A stretch of 38,217 nucleotides of DNA from Deltaproteobacteria bacterium. GTDB lineage: Bacteria > Myxococcota_A > UBA9042 > DTJE01. Position 1 is the stretch's first letter, and each line of letters starts with the position of its first letter. The stretch spans positions 1 to 38,217 of the forward strand of contig VGRB01000004.1 in the NCBI GenBank assembly GCA_016875475.1. The letters run 5' to 3'. Both the position numbers and the translations under genes were made by a program. Of this stretch, positions 27,482 through 36,409 are shown one piece after another. The notes below the pieces were generated by a model that was given only the letters and a program-made list of their open reading frames with translations, was not told the origin of the DNA and ran no database searches.

Positions 27482-28720
27482 CTACCCGGTCCCCGAACCA
27501 GAACCCGAGCCCGTACCCCCTCCCCGAGCCCCTGCCCTCTCCCCTTCCCTGTCACTTCCGGAGGGCGGCCAACCCAGCAGATCCGGCTCCGCGGCGAGCA
27601 GCGCGTCCATGCGGCGCGCCAGGTCCCGCATCTGCTCCGCGGTGCCCGCGGTGATGCGCACCCATCCATCGAAGCCCTTCAAGTGCGAGCGGTCGCGTAC
27701 GAACACCCCCGCCGACTCCAGCGCCGACGTGAACCGCTTCGGCCGCGGCACGCGCACCAGCAGGAAGTTCGCCTGCGTGGTCCGGACCTCCGCCCCCCGG
27801 CGCTCGAGGTACTCCGCGAGCGCGGCCTGACCCTCGCGGACGTCCTTGACGTAGCCTTCGCGCGTCTCGCGGTCCGCGAGCGCCGCGAATGCGCCCACCT
27901 GCCCGAGCACGTTCACGCTCTTCGGGTTGTAGAGCTTCGACAGGTGTCCGAGCACGGCCGGCGCCCCGAGCAGGTAGCCGACCCGCAGCCCGGCGATCCC
28001 GAAGCACTTCGAGAACGTGCGCGTCACGACCAGGTTCGGCGTCGCGGGGACGAGCGGGGCCGCGGACGTGCCGCCGAACTCGTGGTAGGCCTCGTCGAGC
28101 ACGAACAGGGTCCGCGGGTGGGCGCGGCAGAGCCGCCCCACGTCGCCGGCAGGGGTGACGACCCCGGTCGGGTTGTTCGGGCTCGCGATGTAGACGAGCT
28201 TGGTGTCCGGCCGGATCGCGTCCAGCAGCGCGGCCGCCGGCACGTCGAACGGGTCCGCCGGCGCCACGGGCCGGGGCTCGACCCCGCGCGCGCGGGCGAA
28301 GATGAGGAAGTGGCCGTACGTCGGCCAGACCACGACCGCGTCGTCGGAGGCCCCGAGGAACGTCCGGCAGAGCAGGTCCAGCGCGTCGTCGGACCCGTTC
28401 GTCACGATGATCCCGTCCGCGGGGACGCCGGTGTACCGCGAGAGGGCGCCCCTGAGCCGCGTCGCGCCGAGGTCGGGGTACCAGTTCAGGTGGTGGGTGT
28501 TGCGAAGGAACGCCTGGATCGCCTCGATGACCCGCGGCGACGGCGGGATCGTGGACTCGTTCCAATCGAGCTTCAGGGGCACCGTGCCTTCCGGGAGCGC
28601 CTTGATCGCGTCCAGCGACGACACCGCGTCGTAGGGAGACATCACCTGCACGTGCGGGCACGGCGCCGGCGCCGGCGCCTCGGGCGCCTCCTCGGTCATC
28701 CATCGGGCCTTCGTATGCAT
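27482..28720 (-). CDS. hisC: Histidinol-phosphate aminotransferase-like class I/II PLP aminotransferase
   Basis: LDWNESTIPPSP, NWYPDLGATRLRGALSRY, NGSDDALDLLCRTF, SPNNPTG, LDEAYHEF, TFSKCFGIAGLRVGYLLG; AGAGGG upstream of MHTK start. Confidence 0.88.
   Translation of the reverse strand: MHTKARWMTEEAPEAPAPAPCPHVQVMSPYDAVSSLDAIKALPEGTVPLKLDWNESTIPPSPRVIEAIQAFLRNTHHLNWYPDLGATRLRGALSRYTGVPADGIIVTNGSDDALDLLCRTFLGASDDAVVVWPTYGHFLIFARARGVEPRPVAPADPFDVPAAALLDAIRPDTKLVYIASPNNPTGVVTPAGDVGRLCRAHPRTLFVLDEAYHEFGGTSAAPLVPATPNLVVTRTFSKCFGIAGLRVGYLLGAPAVLGHLSKLYNPKSVNVLGQVGAFAALADRETREGYVKDVREGQAALAEYLERRGAEVRTTQANFLLVRVPRPKRFTSALESAGVFVRDRSHLKGFDGWVRITAGTAEQMRDLARRMDALLAAEPDLLGWPPSGSDREGERAGARGGGTGSGSGSGTG
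27484..27545. repeat. Degenerate hexamer tract encoding the hisC C-terminal Gly/Ser tail
   Basis: Minus strand GGTACG GGCTCG GGTTCT GGTTCG GGGACC; tail translates to GGGTGSGSGSGTG. Confidence 0.6.
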
Positions 28721-28907
28721 CGTCCCTCTGCAAGGCATCCGGCCCGCAACGGGCCGTCCGGCCCGAACTGCAACCGTCATGCCACGGCGCGCTCTCCGGG
28801 CAACGACGTGGAATCGCGGGGATTGCGCGCGCCGGCGGGGATCGGCTTGGATGAACGCTACTCCACCGGTTGGAGCGCGCTGCCGCAGCGCGTCACGCAG
28901 GCGCGGC

Positions 28908-28962
28908 GGGTACGGGCACGAGTACGGGCACGGGCACGGGCACGGGCTTTGGGCACGGGGAT
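28908..28962. repeat. Degenerate hexamer tract (GGNNCG on + strand)
   Basis: ggtacg ggcacg agtacg ggcacg ggcacg ggcacg ggcttt gggcac. Confidence 0.85.
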
Positions 28963-29072
28963 GAGCCGCATGTCCTCGTCCCGACTAGCTTCTGCCGTCG
29001 TCTTGGCGCCCCCGCGGGGCCGGGAATACGATTCGGAAGGGACGGAGTCCGTTCTTTTTCCCGGAGGTTCCG

Positions 29073-32000
29073 ATGAGAATTCGCGGACGAGTCGCCGCCG
29101 CGGGGATCCTCGCGGCGATGCTTCTCCCGCTCTCCACGGCCGCGGTCGGCGTGCCGGACGGCGGGGGGGGAAATGCGATCACCCGCATCTCCGTGATCGA
29201 GGAGGCGCAGGAGACGGTGATCGCGATCTCGTCGGAGGCGACGCCGACGTTCAGCGTGTTCAAGCTGGACGACCCGGTCAGGCTCTTCGTGGACGTCTCG
29301 CAGGGCGACACGACGCGCGTGGCCGACCCGATCGTGGTCGACAACGGCGTGGTCGAGCAGGTCGGGACCCTCCAGTTCAAGAGCCGCGGAGGCACGGTCG
29401 GCCGGGTCATCGTCGGGCTCCGGGAGGACGTGCCCTACGACGTCAAGGCGGACGGCAACCGGATCGTGGTGCGGGTGGACGCCCGGGGCCGGCGCCCCGC
29501 CCCGGCGGAGGCGTCCGCGCTCGCCGCCAGGGTGACCGAGGTCCGGGACCAGATCACGAAGGAGCAGGCGCTGCTGGCCGACATCCGCGCCGCACGCGAA
29601 CGCGCGGAGGCCCTGAAGGCGCGCGAGGAGGAGAGCCGTCGCGAGGCGGAGCGGCTCCGGACCGATGCCGAGGCGGCCGGCTCGCGCGCGCGCGAGGAGG
29701 CGAGCGAGGCCGCCGCCGGCGCGAAGGACGAGGCGGCCCGGCTCGCGGCCCTGAAGGACGCGACCGCGCGCGCGGAGGCGCAGAAGCAGGCGATCGAGGA
29801 GGCTGGACGCCAGGAGGCGCGGAGGCTCGAGCTGCTCCGCCGCGAGGCCGAGGTCGTGGCGCGTGCGAAGGAGGCCGCCGCGGCCGCGGCGGTCGCGGAG
29901 AAGGATCGCGCGACGGCGGTCGAGCAGGCCGCCCGCCAGGCGATGGCGCGGCGCGCGGCGGAGGAGGCCGCGGCAGCCGGGGCGGCCGGGGCGGCGAAGG
30001 CGGCGCGCGAGGCGGCGGACGCGGAGGGACGGCGGCTCGCGGCGGCGAAGTCGGCTCGCGAGGCCGAGGAGGCTCACGGCAGGGCGGTCGCGGAGGCGGC
30101 GGCCCGCGAGACCGGGAAGGCGGAGCGCGCCCGCGAGGCGCGGGAGCGGGAGGAGAGGCTCCTCGCGGACCTGGCCGCGGCGAAGCGGCGCGAGGCGACG
30201 GCGCGCAAGGACGCGACGGACGCCGAGCTGGCCGCGCTCCGGAAGCAGGTCGCCGACCTCGGCCGCGCGGTCGAGACGGAGCGGACCCGGGCCACGGCGG
30301 AGACGAGCCGCGAGGAGGCGGCCAGGGCCGCCGCGATGGCCCAGGTGACCGAGAAGGAGAAGGAGCTGGCGCGGGCGCGGACCGAGGTGGCGGGCCTTTC
30401 GGCGCGGATGCGCGAGCTGGCGGCGGAGCGCGATCGGGCCGCGGCGGCCGCGAAGGCGGCGGGAGCCGAGGCGGGCCGCGTGGCGGCGCTGGCCGAGGCG
30501 GCGGACCGGGAGGTCCGGCGCAAGGAGGAGGCGCGCAGGGAGGCTTCGGCCCTCTCGACGCAGCTCGCGGCGCAGCGCAGGGAGCTGGACCGGCTCGGGG
30601 CCGAGGCGAAGCTGCGCGAGACGGAGCTTCGGGCCGCGGCGGACCGGGCGAGCGCCGCCCGCGCCGAGGCCGAGGCAGCGGCGCGGGACCTGGACGCGGC
30701 GCGCAAGGTCACGAGCGCGGCCCAGGCCGATGCCGACGCGGCGCGCAAGGTCACGAGCGCGGCCCAGGCCGATGCCGACGCGGCGCGCAAGGCCACGAGC
30801 GCGGCCCAGGCCGATGCCGACGCGGCGCGCAAGGTCACGAGCGCGGCCCAGGCCGATGCCGACGCCGCGCGCAAGGTCACGAGCGCGGCCCAGGCCGATG
30901 CCGACGCGGCGCGCAAGGTCACGAGCGCGGCCCAGGCCGATGCCGACGCCGCGCGCAAGGTCACGAGCGCGGCCCAGGCCGATGCCGACGCCGCGCGCAA
31001 GGTCACGAGCGCGGCCCAGGCCGATGCCGACGCGGCGCGCAAGGCCACGAGCGCGGCCCGCGCGGACGCGGACGCCGCCCGCCGGGCGACCGAGGCCGCG
31101 CGCGCGGCGAAGGAGGAGAGCGCGCGGAAGCTCGCCGCCGAGGAGCAGCGGCTCGAGCGGCTGGCGCGGGAACGCGAGCGCGAGGAGGCCGCGGTCGCGG
31201 CCTTCCGCAAGGAGCTCGACGAGCTGGCGGCCCGCCGCAAGACCATCGAGACCGAGGAGACGAGGACGCTCAGGGCGCAGCTCGACACGCGGCAGGCCGA
31301 GCTGGACCGGCTCCGGCTGAAGGTCGAGACGCTCTCGACCGCGGCGCGCGGCAAGGCGTCGGCGCAGCAGGCCGAGGCGGCGCGGACGCTCGCGGCGAAA
31401 CAGGCCGAGGTCGCGGCGAAGCAGACCGAGATCGAGCGGCTGCGGGTGGGCTACGAGGACGCGCTCGCGCGGGCCCGGGCCGAATCGGCGTCCAAGGACG
31501 AGACGATCCGGACGCTCGCGGCGGAGCGTGACAGGACGGAGCAGGCGCTCCAGTCGATGTCCGCCGAGCGGGAGAAGACCGAGCAGACGATCCGCACGCT
31601 CACGGCGGACGTCCAGCGGGTCCGGCAGGAGGTCGGACAGTCGCGCGACGCGATCGCGGCCCGCGAGTCCGAGGTGGCGCGCCTGAAGGACGCGCTCGCG
31701 CGCGAGCGGGCCGGCCGGGCGGACAAGACCGCGATCGAGCGCCTCCAGCAGGCGCTGTCCGATCGCGAGCAGGCGCTGAAGTCGGTCCAGTCGGACCTGA
31801 CCGCGCGCCTGGCGGTCGCGGACGACCTGGCGCGGCGGCGCGCGTCCGAGATCGAGCGGCTGAACGGCGAGGTCGAGCGGCTGAAGTCGGACCGGGCGCG
31901 CGAGGCGTCCGGGGAGATCGCGGCCCTGAACGAGAAGCTCAGGACGCGCGAGGCCGAGAACAACGTGGTCCGGCGCGCGTACGACGAGGCGAAGCGGTCC

Positions 32001-35000
32001 GCGGCGACGAGCGCGGCGGCGACGAGCGCCGACGCGACCGCGCGGCTCGCGCGACTGAAGAAGGCCCTCGACGAGCAGAAGGCGGAGACCGATCGGCTTT
32101 CGGCCGAGCACGACCGCAAGCTCGCGGCCGAGCAGGACCGGACGCGCGAGCGTGATCGTCGGATCGCGGAGATGGGCGCGCGGATCGCGGAGCTGAAGGC
32201 CGCGGACAGCACGCGGGAATCGGCCGAGGTCGCCCGCCTGCGCGCGTCCATCCGGAGCCGCGAGGCCGAGCTGGAGGCGCTGCGGGACAAGGCACGCGCC
32301 GCGGACGAGAAGGCGCGGCACGCGGGCGAGTCGGGCTCGTCGGAAGCGAAGGCGGCGCGGGCGAAGCTCGCGTCGGCGACCCTGGCGCTCGACAAGGTCC
32401 GCGCGGAGCTGGACACGGCCAAGGACCGCGAGGGCGCGGCGGTCGGGCGCGAAGCGGCGGCTGCGGCCCGCCTGAACGACATGGCCGACGCGCTGGCGCG
32501 CACCGGGCGCGACCTGGCCGCGGCCACGGCGCGGGCCGAGGCCCTTGGAGGCGAGCTGAAGCGGACCCAGGCCGACGCGGCCGGGCTCGAGCGGCGGCTG
32601 CGCGAGCGGCAGGCCGCGACCGAGTCGCTCGATCGGCAGTTGAAGGAGCGGCAGGCGGCAACCGAGTCGCTCGATCGGCAGTTGAAGGAGCGGCAGGCCG
32701 AGGTTGACAGGCTGGCGCGGCAGCTCGACCAGGCGCGCAACCGCGGAACGGCGTCGAAGGCCCTCGCGGCGGACCTGGCGCGCGAGAAGGCCGAGCGCGA
32801 CCGCGTGGCGCGCGAGGTCGCGGACGCGAAGGCCGCGCTCGAGCGGGCGCGGCGAGAGGCGGCGGAGGCGACCGCGCAGGCCGAGGAGGCCGCGGCGCTC
32901 GCCGCGACGATGGCCGAGGGCAAGGAGCGCGCCGAGCGGACCGCGGCCGAGCTGGCCCGCGCCCGCGAGCAGGCGGAGCGGAACGCCGGCCGCCTGGCGA
33001 AGGACCTGGACGCGAGCCAGCGCGAGGTGGAGCGCCTTTCCGGCGAGCTGAAGTCGGCGAAGGGCCGCGGCGACGACCGCGTCCGGACGCTCGAGGCCGA
33101 CCTCGCGCGCGGGAAGGCGGAGCGGGACCGGCTGGCCCGCGAGGCGGCGGGCGCCCGCGAGAGCGTGGCGGCGGCCGAGCGCGCGGCCATGGAGGCCGTT
33201 GCGCGGGCCGAGGCGGCCGGGCGGGAGCGGAGCGATGCCGCGACGCGGCTCGCCTCGGAGGTCGAGGCGAGGAAGGCGGACCTGGCGCGCGTGACCGCGG
33301 AGCTGGATGCGGCGCGCGGCGAGGCGAGGAGCGAGCGCGGCAGGTCCGAGGCACTGACCACGGCGAGCCGCGACCGCGTGGCGGCGCTCCAGGCCGACGT
33401 GGCCGCACGCGAGGCCGAGGTCGCCCGGATCACGGCGGAGCTGGAGGCGACGAGGGCGAGAGGCGCTTCGGAGTCGGCTCGCGTCGCGGAGATGAAGTCC
33501 GAGCTGGACCAGGGACGGGCCGACAGGGACCGGCTGGCGCGGCAGCTCGACGAGCTGAAGACGCGCATCGACGCGGTCACGGCGGCCGCGACGGCGAAGC
33601 GGGCCGAGCCGGCGCCCGCCCCGGAGAAGGCGGCAGCGACGCCCGCCGCGCAGGGCCCCGCCTCCGCGGTCATCCGGAACATCGAGTTCAAGGACGTCGG
33701 CGGCATCCCGTCGCTGGTCCTGTCCATGGACGGGGCGGCCGAGTACGAGGTCCACCAGGGCGAACGCTCGTACGTGATGGCGATGAGCGGCGCGGTGCTG
33801 CCGAAGCCGCTCGCGCGTCGCCTCGACGTGTCCGCGTTCGAGTCCCCCGTGTCCATGGTCAGCGCCTACACGGCCGACGACGGCCGGGTGCGGATCGTGG
33901 TGGAGCTGTCCGAGTCCGTCGGGCAGGCGGCGCGCGTGGTGGACGGGCGCCTGGTGTGGGCGTTCACCGGCCCGGCGCCGTCGCGCATGATGGCCGGGGC
34001 GTCGCCCACGGTCACGACCGGTCCGGAGCGCCGGGCGCTCGCGCTGGCGACCCCGCAGGCGCAGCCGCCGGTGCCCGGAAACCCGGGCGGCATCGCCCCG
34101 GGCGGCGCGCCGCAGGCGCCCCCCGTGCCGACGATGGCCGCGCCGGCGGGCGAGCCGGGCCAGGACTACCTGAAGCCGGCGCTGGTGCCGAAGAAGAAGA
34201 AGTACAAGGGCAAGCACATCAACCTGACGGTCAAGGACGCGGACATCCAGAACGTCCTGACCTTCCTGGCGCGCGAGGGCAAGGTCAACATCGTGACGTC
34301 CGAGGCGGTCGCCGGGCGCGTCACGTTCCACCTCGAGGACGTGCCGTGGGACCTCGCGCTCGACACGGTGCTCAAGACCAAGGGCCTGGACTACGTGGTG
34401 GAGCAGGGCATCTACCGCGTGGCGCCGGTCGAGCAGATCCAGAAGGAGTACGAGGCGCAGGTCCAGAAGCTGGCGCGCCAGCGGGAGCTGAAGCCGGTCG
34501 TGGTCCGCCTGATCCCCGTGAACTACGGGGAGGGCACCGAGATGGCGAACCGGGTCAAGTCCGTGCTGTCGCCGACCGGCACGGCCGAGATCGACGCGCG
34601 GACGAACACGCTGGTGGTCAAGGACACGGAGGACTACCTGCAGGCGGCCGAGGACCTGGTGCGGCGGCTCGACCAGCAGACCCCCCAGGTCCTGATCGAG
34701 GCGCGGATCGTCCCCGCGCGGACCACGTTCCGCGAGGACATCGGCATCCAGTGGGGCGGCCGGTTCGCCGCGTCGTCCGCGTTCGGCACCGAGACGGGCC
34801 TCGTGTTCCCTTCGTCGGTCGGCGTGATGGGCGGCGTCGAGCCCGCGGCGCCCACGGGCGGACTCAACCTCGCGAACCCGCACTGGGCGGTGAACCTGCC
34901 CGCGCCGACCGGTCTCGGGTCCGGCGGCTCCATCGGCATCCAGCTCGGGTCGATCGGCGGCGCCGGGAACCTGAGCCTGCGGCTGTCGGCCGCGGAGGAG

Positions 35001-35480
35001 AACGGCGACGTGAAGATCATCTCGTCGCCGCGCATCTCCACGCTGGACAACCGCAAGGCCACGATCTCGCAGGGCGTTTCGATCCCGATCTCGGTCGTGT
35101 CCGCGGCCGGCGTGAACACGCAGTTCTTCTCGGCCGACCTCCGGCTGGACGTGCTGCCGCACGTGACGCGGGACGGGCACATCAACCTGAAGATGGACAT
35201 CACGAAGAACGAGCCGGATTTCGGTAACGTTGCGGCGAACGGGAACCCCACCATCCAGCGGCGGGAGGCCCACACGGAGCTGCTCATCCGGGACGGCGAC
35301 ACGACGGTCATCGGCGGGATCTACGCGCGCAGCACGTCGCGCTCGTACCACAAGGTGCCGCTGTTCGGGTCGATCCCCGTAATCGGGTGGTTCTTCAAGA
35401 ACCGCGCGGTGAAGGACGATCGGTCGGAGCTGCTGATCTTCATCACCCCGAAGGTAGTGAACCGGGAGGTGACGCTGTGA
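29073..35480 (+). CDS. Giant PilQ-like secretin: AMIN - ~1300 aa coiled coil - AMIN - STN/secretin_N - secretin
   Basis: GGAGG upstream of ATG; signal peptide; AMIN at about 29163-29500 and 33660-33980; HINLTVKDADIQNVLTFLAREGKVNIV; secretin signature LLIRDGDTTVIGGIY...KVPLFGSIPVIGWFFKNRAVKDDRSELLIFITPKVV. Confidence 0.9.
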   Translation: MRIRGRVAAAGILAAMLLPLSTAAVGVPDGGGGNAITRISVIEEAQETVIAISSEATPTFSVFKLDDPVRLFVDVSQGDTTRVADPIVVDNGVVEQVGTLQFKSRGGTVGRVIVGLREDVPYDVKADGNRIVVRVDARGRRPAPAEASALAARVTEVRDQITKEQALLADIRAARERAEALKAREEESRREAERLRTDAEAAGSRAREEASEAAAGAKDEAARLAALKDATARAEAQKQAIEEAGRQEARRLELLRREAEVVARAKEAAAAAAVAEKDRATAVEQAARQAMARRAAEEAAAAGAAGAAKAAREAADAEGRRLAAAKSAREAEEAHGRAVAEAAARETGKAERAREAREREERLLADLAAAKRREATARKDATDAELAALRKQVADLGRAVETERTRATAETSREEAARAAAMAQVTEKEKELARARTEVAGLSARMRELAAERDRAAAAAKAAGAEAGRVAALAEAADREVRRKEEARREASALSTQLAAQRRELDRLGAEAKLRETELRAAADRASAARAEAEAAARDLDAARKVTSAAQADADAARKVTSAAQADADAARKATSAAQADADAARKVTSAAQADADAARKVTSAAQADADAARKVTSAAQADADAARKVTSAAQADADAARKVTSAAQADADAARKATSAARADADAARRATEAARAAKEESARKLAAEEQRLERLAREREREEAAVAAFRKELDELAARRKTIETEETRTLRAQLDTRQAELDRLRLKVETLSTAARGKASAQQAEAARTLAAKQAEVAAKQTEIERLRVGYEDALARARAESASKDETIRTLAAERDRTEQALQSMSAEREKTEQTIRTLTADVQRVRQEVGQSRDAIAARESEVARLKDALARERAGRADKTAIERLQQALSDREQALKSVQSDLTARLAVADDLARRRASEIERLNGEVERLKSDRAREASGEIAALNEKLRTREAENNVVRRAYDEAKRSAATSAAATSADATARLARLKKALDEQKAETDRLSAEHDRKLAAEQDRTRERDRRIAEMGARIAELKAADSTRESAEVARLRASIRSREAELEALRDKARAADEKARHAGESGSSEAKAARAKLASATLALDKVRAELDTAKDREGAAVGREAAAAARLNDMADALARTGRDLAAATARAEALGGELKRTQADAAGLERRLRERQAATESLDRQLKERQAATESLDRQLKERQAEVDRLARQLDQARNRGTASKALAADLAREKAERDRVAREVADAKAALERARREAAEATAQAEEAAALAATMAEGKERAERTAAELARAREQAERNAGRLAKDLDASQREVERLSGELKSAKGRGDDRVRTLEADLARGKAERDRLAREAAGARESVAAAERAAMEAVARAEAAGRERSDAATRLASEVEARKADLARVTAELDAARGEARSERGRSEALTTASRDRVAALQADVAAREAEVARITAELEATRARGASESARVAEMKSELDQGRADRDRLARQLDELKTRIDAVTAAATAKRAEPAPAPEKAAATPAAQGPASAVIRNIEFKDVGGIPSLVLSMDGAAEYEVHQGERSYVMAMSGAVLPKPLARRLDVSAFESPVSMVSAYTADDGRVRIVVELSESVGQAARVVDGRLVWAFTGPAPSRMMAGASPTVTTGPERRALALATPQAQPPVPGNPGGIAPGGAPQAPPVPTMAAPAGEPGQDYLKPALVPKKKKYKGKHINLTVKDADIQNVLTFLAREGKVNIVTSEAVAGRVTFHLEDVPWDLALDTVLKTKGLDYVVEQGIYRVAPVEQIQKEYEAQVQKLARQRELKPVVVRLIPVNYGEGTEMANRVKSVLSPTGTAEIDARTNTLVVKDTEDYLQAAEDLVRRLDQQTPQVLIEARIVPARTTFREDIGIQWGGRFAASSAFGTETGLVFPSSVGVMGGVEPAAPTGGLNLANPHWAVNLPAPTGLGSGGSIGIQLGSIGGAGNLSLRLSAAEENGDVKIISSPRISTLDNRKATISQGVSIPISVVSAAGVNTQFFSADLRLDVLPHVTRDGHINLKMDITKNEPDFGNVAANGNPTIQRREAHTELLIRDGDTTVIGGIYARSTSRSYHKVPLFGSIPVIGWFFKNRAVKDDRSELLIFITPKVVNREVTL
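30693..31070 (+). repeat. 42-bp tandem repeat, 9 units (14-aa unit DAARKVTSAAQADA)
   Basis: Unit gacgcggcgcgcaaggtcacgagcgcggcccaggccgatgcc repeated with only a few base differences; a decayed tenth unit follows. Confidence 0.95.
32604..32695 (+). repeat. Second 42-bp tandem duplication (14-aa unit ERQAATESLDRQLK)
   Basis: Units at 32604-32645 and 32646-32687 plus a partial third. Confidence 0.9.
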
Positions 35481-36343
35481 GTACTCGGCTGTTTGCGGTC
35501 GTGACGGTTGCGTTCGGCGTCGTGCTCGGCACACAGGCCGCATGCCAGAAGGAGCACGCGCAGGGGCTGATGCTCGTCTGGAATGTCCCGCTGGACTCGC
35601 AGTGCAACGCGCGCCCGGGCGGCAACATCTACAATCCGTACGGGGTGCTCGACCTGGCACTGACCAACCAGTTGTGGCTGTTTCCGGAAGTCAAGAACGT
35701 AATGCCGACCATCGAGGAGGCGACCGGCGAGTCGATCACGGACGGGACGATCGAGACCAATACGGTGAGCATCGTGTCCGCAAGGGTGGATTTCAACCTC
35801 GGGATGTTCGACGACGGGACCGCGCTCCCCTTCACCTACCAGTTCGACGGGTACACGTGGCCGCTTTCCACGTACGTCGGGCCGACCGGCAGCATCGTGC
35901 TCATGGTCCAGGCGGTCACGCCCGAACTCGGGAACTTCCTGGACGAGAGAATGGTCGAGTGGGTGAAGAGGGGGTTCGAGCGGCCGGGCGCCTGGATCAC
36001 GGCGTACGTCTCGGTCGAGGGTCTGACCCAGGACCGCTGGCCGATCCAGTCGAACACCTTCGCCTATCCGATCCACGTCTGCTGGCAGTGCCTGATCGAC
36101 TGCTGCTCGCTGGTCGAGAACCCGGCACTCGACCCGGCCGAGGAGTTGCCGTGCTACCCGGGCCAGGACTCATCGATCTGCGACTCGCGCTGCATGCTGG
36201 TGTCGCACCACTGGAACGACTACCTCGAGGCGAAGCGCCAGCAGGCGAAGGGCGAGACCTTCCCCTGGGCCGTGACGGACCCCGAGACCGCCCTGCCGAA
36301 GCCGCTGAACCCCTGCTCCGTCTGCCCGGCCGCCGTGCGGTGA
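35477..36343 (+). CDS. Cys-rich hypothetical lipoprotein translationally coupled to the secretin gene (GTG start)
   Basis: GTGA overlap with the secretin stop; lipobox LGTQAAC; HVCWQCLIDCCS and CSVC clusters. Confidence 0.8.
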   Translation: MSTRLFAVVTVAFGVVLGTQAACQKEHAQGLMLVWNVPLDSQCNARPGGNIYNPYGVLDLALTNQLWLFPEVKNVMPTIEEATGESITDGTIETNTVSIVSARVDFNLGMFDDGTALPFTYQFDGYTWPLSTYVGPTGSIVLMVQAVTPELGNFLDERMVEWVKRGFERPGAWITAYVSVEGLTQDRWPIQSNTFAYPIHVCWQCLIDCCSLVENPALDPAEELPCYPGQDSSICDSRCMLVSHHWNDYLEAKRQQAKGETFPWAVTDPETALPKPLNPCSVCPAAVR

Positions 36344-36409
36344 CCCGAATCGTCTGCGTCGGACCGGCGATTCGGCCAGTGACGCCCGGGCGGGGGGCCG
36401 GACCCGCCG

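Noticed and set aside
30693-31070. 42-bp repeats as a CRISPR array
   Set aside because: Units are contiguous without spacers and keep an open reading frame
27683-31531. 1282-aa plus-strand ORF spanning hisC antisense and the start of the secretin gene
   Set aside because: Out-of-frame Gly/Arg-rich translation; crosses a gene boundary
28893-35660. 2255-aa minus-strand ORF opposite the secretin gene
   Set aside because: Antisense artefact of a highly biased coiled-coil coding sequence; repetitive RGVGIGLGRARDLA mirrors the 42-bp repeats
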